NCBI GenBank assembly: GCA_902783765.1
Contig: CACZSB010000055.1
Location: 1-7,089 of the forward strand
Reading direction: 5' to 3'
From: an uncultured Lachnospiraceae bacterium
GTDB lineage: Bacteria; Bacillota; Clostridia; Lachnospirales; Lachnospiraceae
Length of the DNA stretch: 7,089 bases
Shown in pieces: positions 5,658-7,089 of this stretch. Below the pieces are notes generated by a model. It ran no database searches. It worked only from the letters and a program-made list of their open reading frames with translations, and was not told the origin of the DNA. The position numbers and the translations under genes are program-made. How positions within the stretch are numbered: the first letter of the stretch is position 1; each line of letters opens with the position of its first letter.

Positions 5658-5683
5658 GGGATCCGTCGCTTCGCTCAGGATGA
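5658..5683. repeat. Degenerate dispersed palindromic repeat in the leuS-GTPase spacer
   Basis: The minus strand reads TCATCCTGAGCGAAGCGACG and then GATCCC. This is close to the interspersed palindrome with core CTGAGCGAAGCGAAGGAT that I recall from intergenic regions of many bacterial genomes. Outer arms ATCC/GGAT pair, with a small GC/GC inner stem around a GAA loop; one outer-stem pair is broken. It carries no U-run and fills most of the spacer. Confidence 0.45.
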
Positions 5684-5691
5684 GGGTGAAC

Positions 5692-7089
5692 TTATTGTTT
5701 TACCACAAAATTCACGATACGGCCGGGTACATAGATTTCCTTTACCAAGGTTCCGCTGAGCTTATCCCCCAGCTCGGCCCGGGCGGCGGCCAGCACCGTA
5801 TCCTTATCCGCATTTCGGTCAATCTGAATGGTGCCCCGCATCTTTCCGTTTACCTGCATGGCAATCTCCACCTGATCCTCCAGGGTTTTGGCCTCATCGT
5901 AGCTGGGCCAGCTCTGCTGGAAGATATAGCCCTCAAAGCCGCTCATTTCCCATAATTCTTCGCAAATATGAGGAGCCACGGGACTAAGCAGCAGCAGGAA
6001 GCTCTTCCACTCATCCCGGGTGACACTGCCGGCCCGGTAAAAATCATTCAGCAGCGCCATCAAAGTGGCCAGGGCCGTATTGAATTTCAGATTTTCGAAA
6101 TCGTGGCTGACCTTCTTAATGGACTGATGAATTTTGGTCTCCAGTCCCTTACTGTAGCCACCGGCACTGCTTACCAAATCAAATAGTTTCCAAACCCGGT
6201 CCAAGAAGCGGCGGCAGCCCTTTAAGCCGTCAGTGCTCCAAGCCGCATGCTGCTCAAAGGCGCCGATGAACATTTCGTAAGTTCGCAGGGAATCGGCGCC
6301 AAATTCTGCCACCAGCTCATCGGGATTCACCACATTCCCCCGGGATTTGGACATCTTCTCTCCGTCTTCTCCTAAAATCATGCCATGGGAAGTACGCCTT
6401 TTATAGGGCTCTGCCACCGGCACCGCTCCCGCATCATACAGGAAATGATGCCAGAAACGGCTGTATAAAAGGTGCAGATTGGTATGCTCCATGCCCCCGT
6501 TATACCAGTCCACCGGCAGCCAGTACTTTAAGGCCTCCGGGGAGGCTAAGGCCTGCTCATTCTTCGGGTCCGTGTAACGCAAATAATACCAGGAGGAGCC
6601 TGCCCACTGGGGCATGGTATCCGTTTCCCGCTGGGCAGGGCCGCCACAGCAGGGACAGACAGTGTTTACCCAATCCGTCATTTTGGCCAGGGGGGAGGAA
6701 CCGTCGTCGGTGGGTTCATAACTTTCCACCTCCGGCAGAAGTAAAGGAAGCTCCTCTTCCGGCAGCGGCACCGTGCCGCACTTTTCACAAAATACAATGG
6801 GGATGGGTTCTCCCCAGTAACGCTGGCGGGAGAAAACCCAGTCCCGAAGCTTGAAATTCACCTTGGGACTTCCCAGGCCCTTTTCCGTCAGCCATTGAAT
6901 AATGGTCTCCTTAGCCTGGGACACTTCCAGACCGTTTAAAAAGCCGGAATTCACCATAATGCCGCTTTCCACATCCGTATAGGCGGCCTCTTCTACCTGA
7001 CCTCCGGCCACCACTTCCACAATGGGCAGGCCGAAAACCTTGGCAAATTCCCAGTCCCGGCTGTCATGGGCCGGAACCGCCATAATAGC
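5692..7089 (-). CDS. leuS: Leucyl-tRNA synthetase, C-terminal portion (cut by window edge)
   Basis: The last 465 codons plus TAA of a class I leucyl-tRNA synthetase (EC 6.1.1.4), which charges tRNA-Leu. Full-length bacterial enzymes have about 800-880 residues, so the HIGH motif and first half lie off the right edge. The frame is open at the edge: the Met at 7083 is internal, preceded by Ala-Ile, within the editing-domain motif AIMAVPAHDSRDWEFA. Visible further on are RDWVFSRQRYWGEPIP, a CxxC...CPCC four-cysteine zinc ribbon in the inserted module (Cys 99, 102, 143, 146 counted from that Met), GSSWYYLRY, NGGMEHTNLHLLYSRF, the catalytic loop KMSKS (6343-6357), an anticodon-binding helical domain and the small C-terminal domain ending IVNFVVKQ. 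Nothing appears disrupted. The His-rich GTPase follows in the same direction, possibly co-transcribed. Confidence 0.97.
   Translation of the reverse strand, partial: AIMAVPAHDSRDWEFAKVFGLPIVEVVAGGQVEEAAYTDVESGIMVNSGFLNGLEVSQAKETIIQWLTEKGLGSPKVNFKLRDWVFSRQRYWGEPIPIVFCEKCGTVPLPEEELPLLLPEVESYEPTDDGSSPLAKMTDWVNTVCPCCGGPAQRETDTMPQWAGSSWYYLRYTDPKNEQALASPEALKYWLPVDWYNGGMEHTNLHLLYSRFWHHFLYDAGAVPVAEPYKRRTSHGMILGEDGEKMSKSRGNVVNPDELVAEFGADSLRTYEMFIGAFEQHAAWSTDGLKGCRRFLDRVWKLFDLVSSAGGYSKGLETKIHQSIKKVSHDFENLKFNTALATLMALLNDFYRAGSVTRDEWKSFLLLLSPVAPHICEELWEMSGFEGYIFQQSWPSYDEAKTLEDQVEIAMQVNGKMRGTIQIDRNADKDTVLAAARAELGDKLSGTLVKEIYVPGRIVNFVVKQ

Noticed and set aside
7081..7083. ATG at 7083 as the start of a 463-residue leuS
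   Set aside because: The frame stays open to the window edge and this Met lies inside the conserved AIMAVPAHDSRD motif, so the gene is truncated by the window rather than starting here.

Overview
The window looks like chromosomal DNA from a Firmicute, most likely a member of the Clostridia. The evidence is the ThiT-type ECF thiamine S component behind a TPP riboswitch, an Asp23/Gls24 protein, a cytidylate-kinase-like protein of the kind common in Clostridia, an ATP-type PEP carboxykinase, a Firmicute-style 6S RNA candidate, and strong AGGAGG-like ribosome binding sites. No phage, transposase, CRISPR or tRNA sequence is seen. Every protein gene lies on the minus strand. The only plus-strand gene is the small RNA. 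Both ends cut genes: the left edge truncates the Asp23-like gene and the right edge truncates leuS.

In transcription order (right to left on the minus strand) the layout is as follows. (1) The C-terminal part of leucyl-tRNA synthetase is followed by about 55 nt containing a degenerate dispersed-repeat-like palindrome. (2) Next is a COG0523/CobW-family GTPase with a complete P-loop, a CxCC metal motif and an extreme insert of about 110 residues holding 53 His and 13 Cys. (3) One nucleotide further on is a second CobW-like GTPase that lacks the CxCC motif and carries a C-terminal domain resembling the YcgQ/DUF1980 (TIGR03943) family. (4) A 6S RNA candidate on the opposite strand has its own sigma-A-type promoter and a terminator whose T-run overlaps the stop codon of the second GTPase. 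(5) A cytidylate-kinase-like protein comes next. (6) pckA has a clear sigma-A promoter. (7) A strong hairpin, a TPP riboswitch and thiT follow. (8) The start of an Asp23/Gls24 protein ends the window.

Functional reading: most of the window is housekeeping (translation, gluconeogenesis/anaplerosis, thiamine uptake, RNA polymerase regulation). The accessory-looking part is the tightly coupled pair of COG0523-type GTPases. One is a metal-sponge-like, probable zinc or nickel chaperone. The other is a divergent fusion protein. They sit directly behind a leuS whose product carries a four-cysteine zinc-ribbon motif. This two-GTPase module is the best candidate here for something under-described; its metal and client protein cannot be decided from sequence alone.
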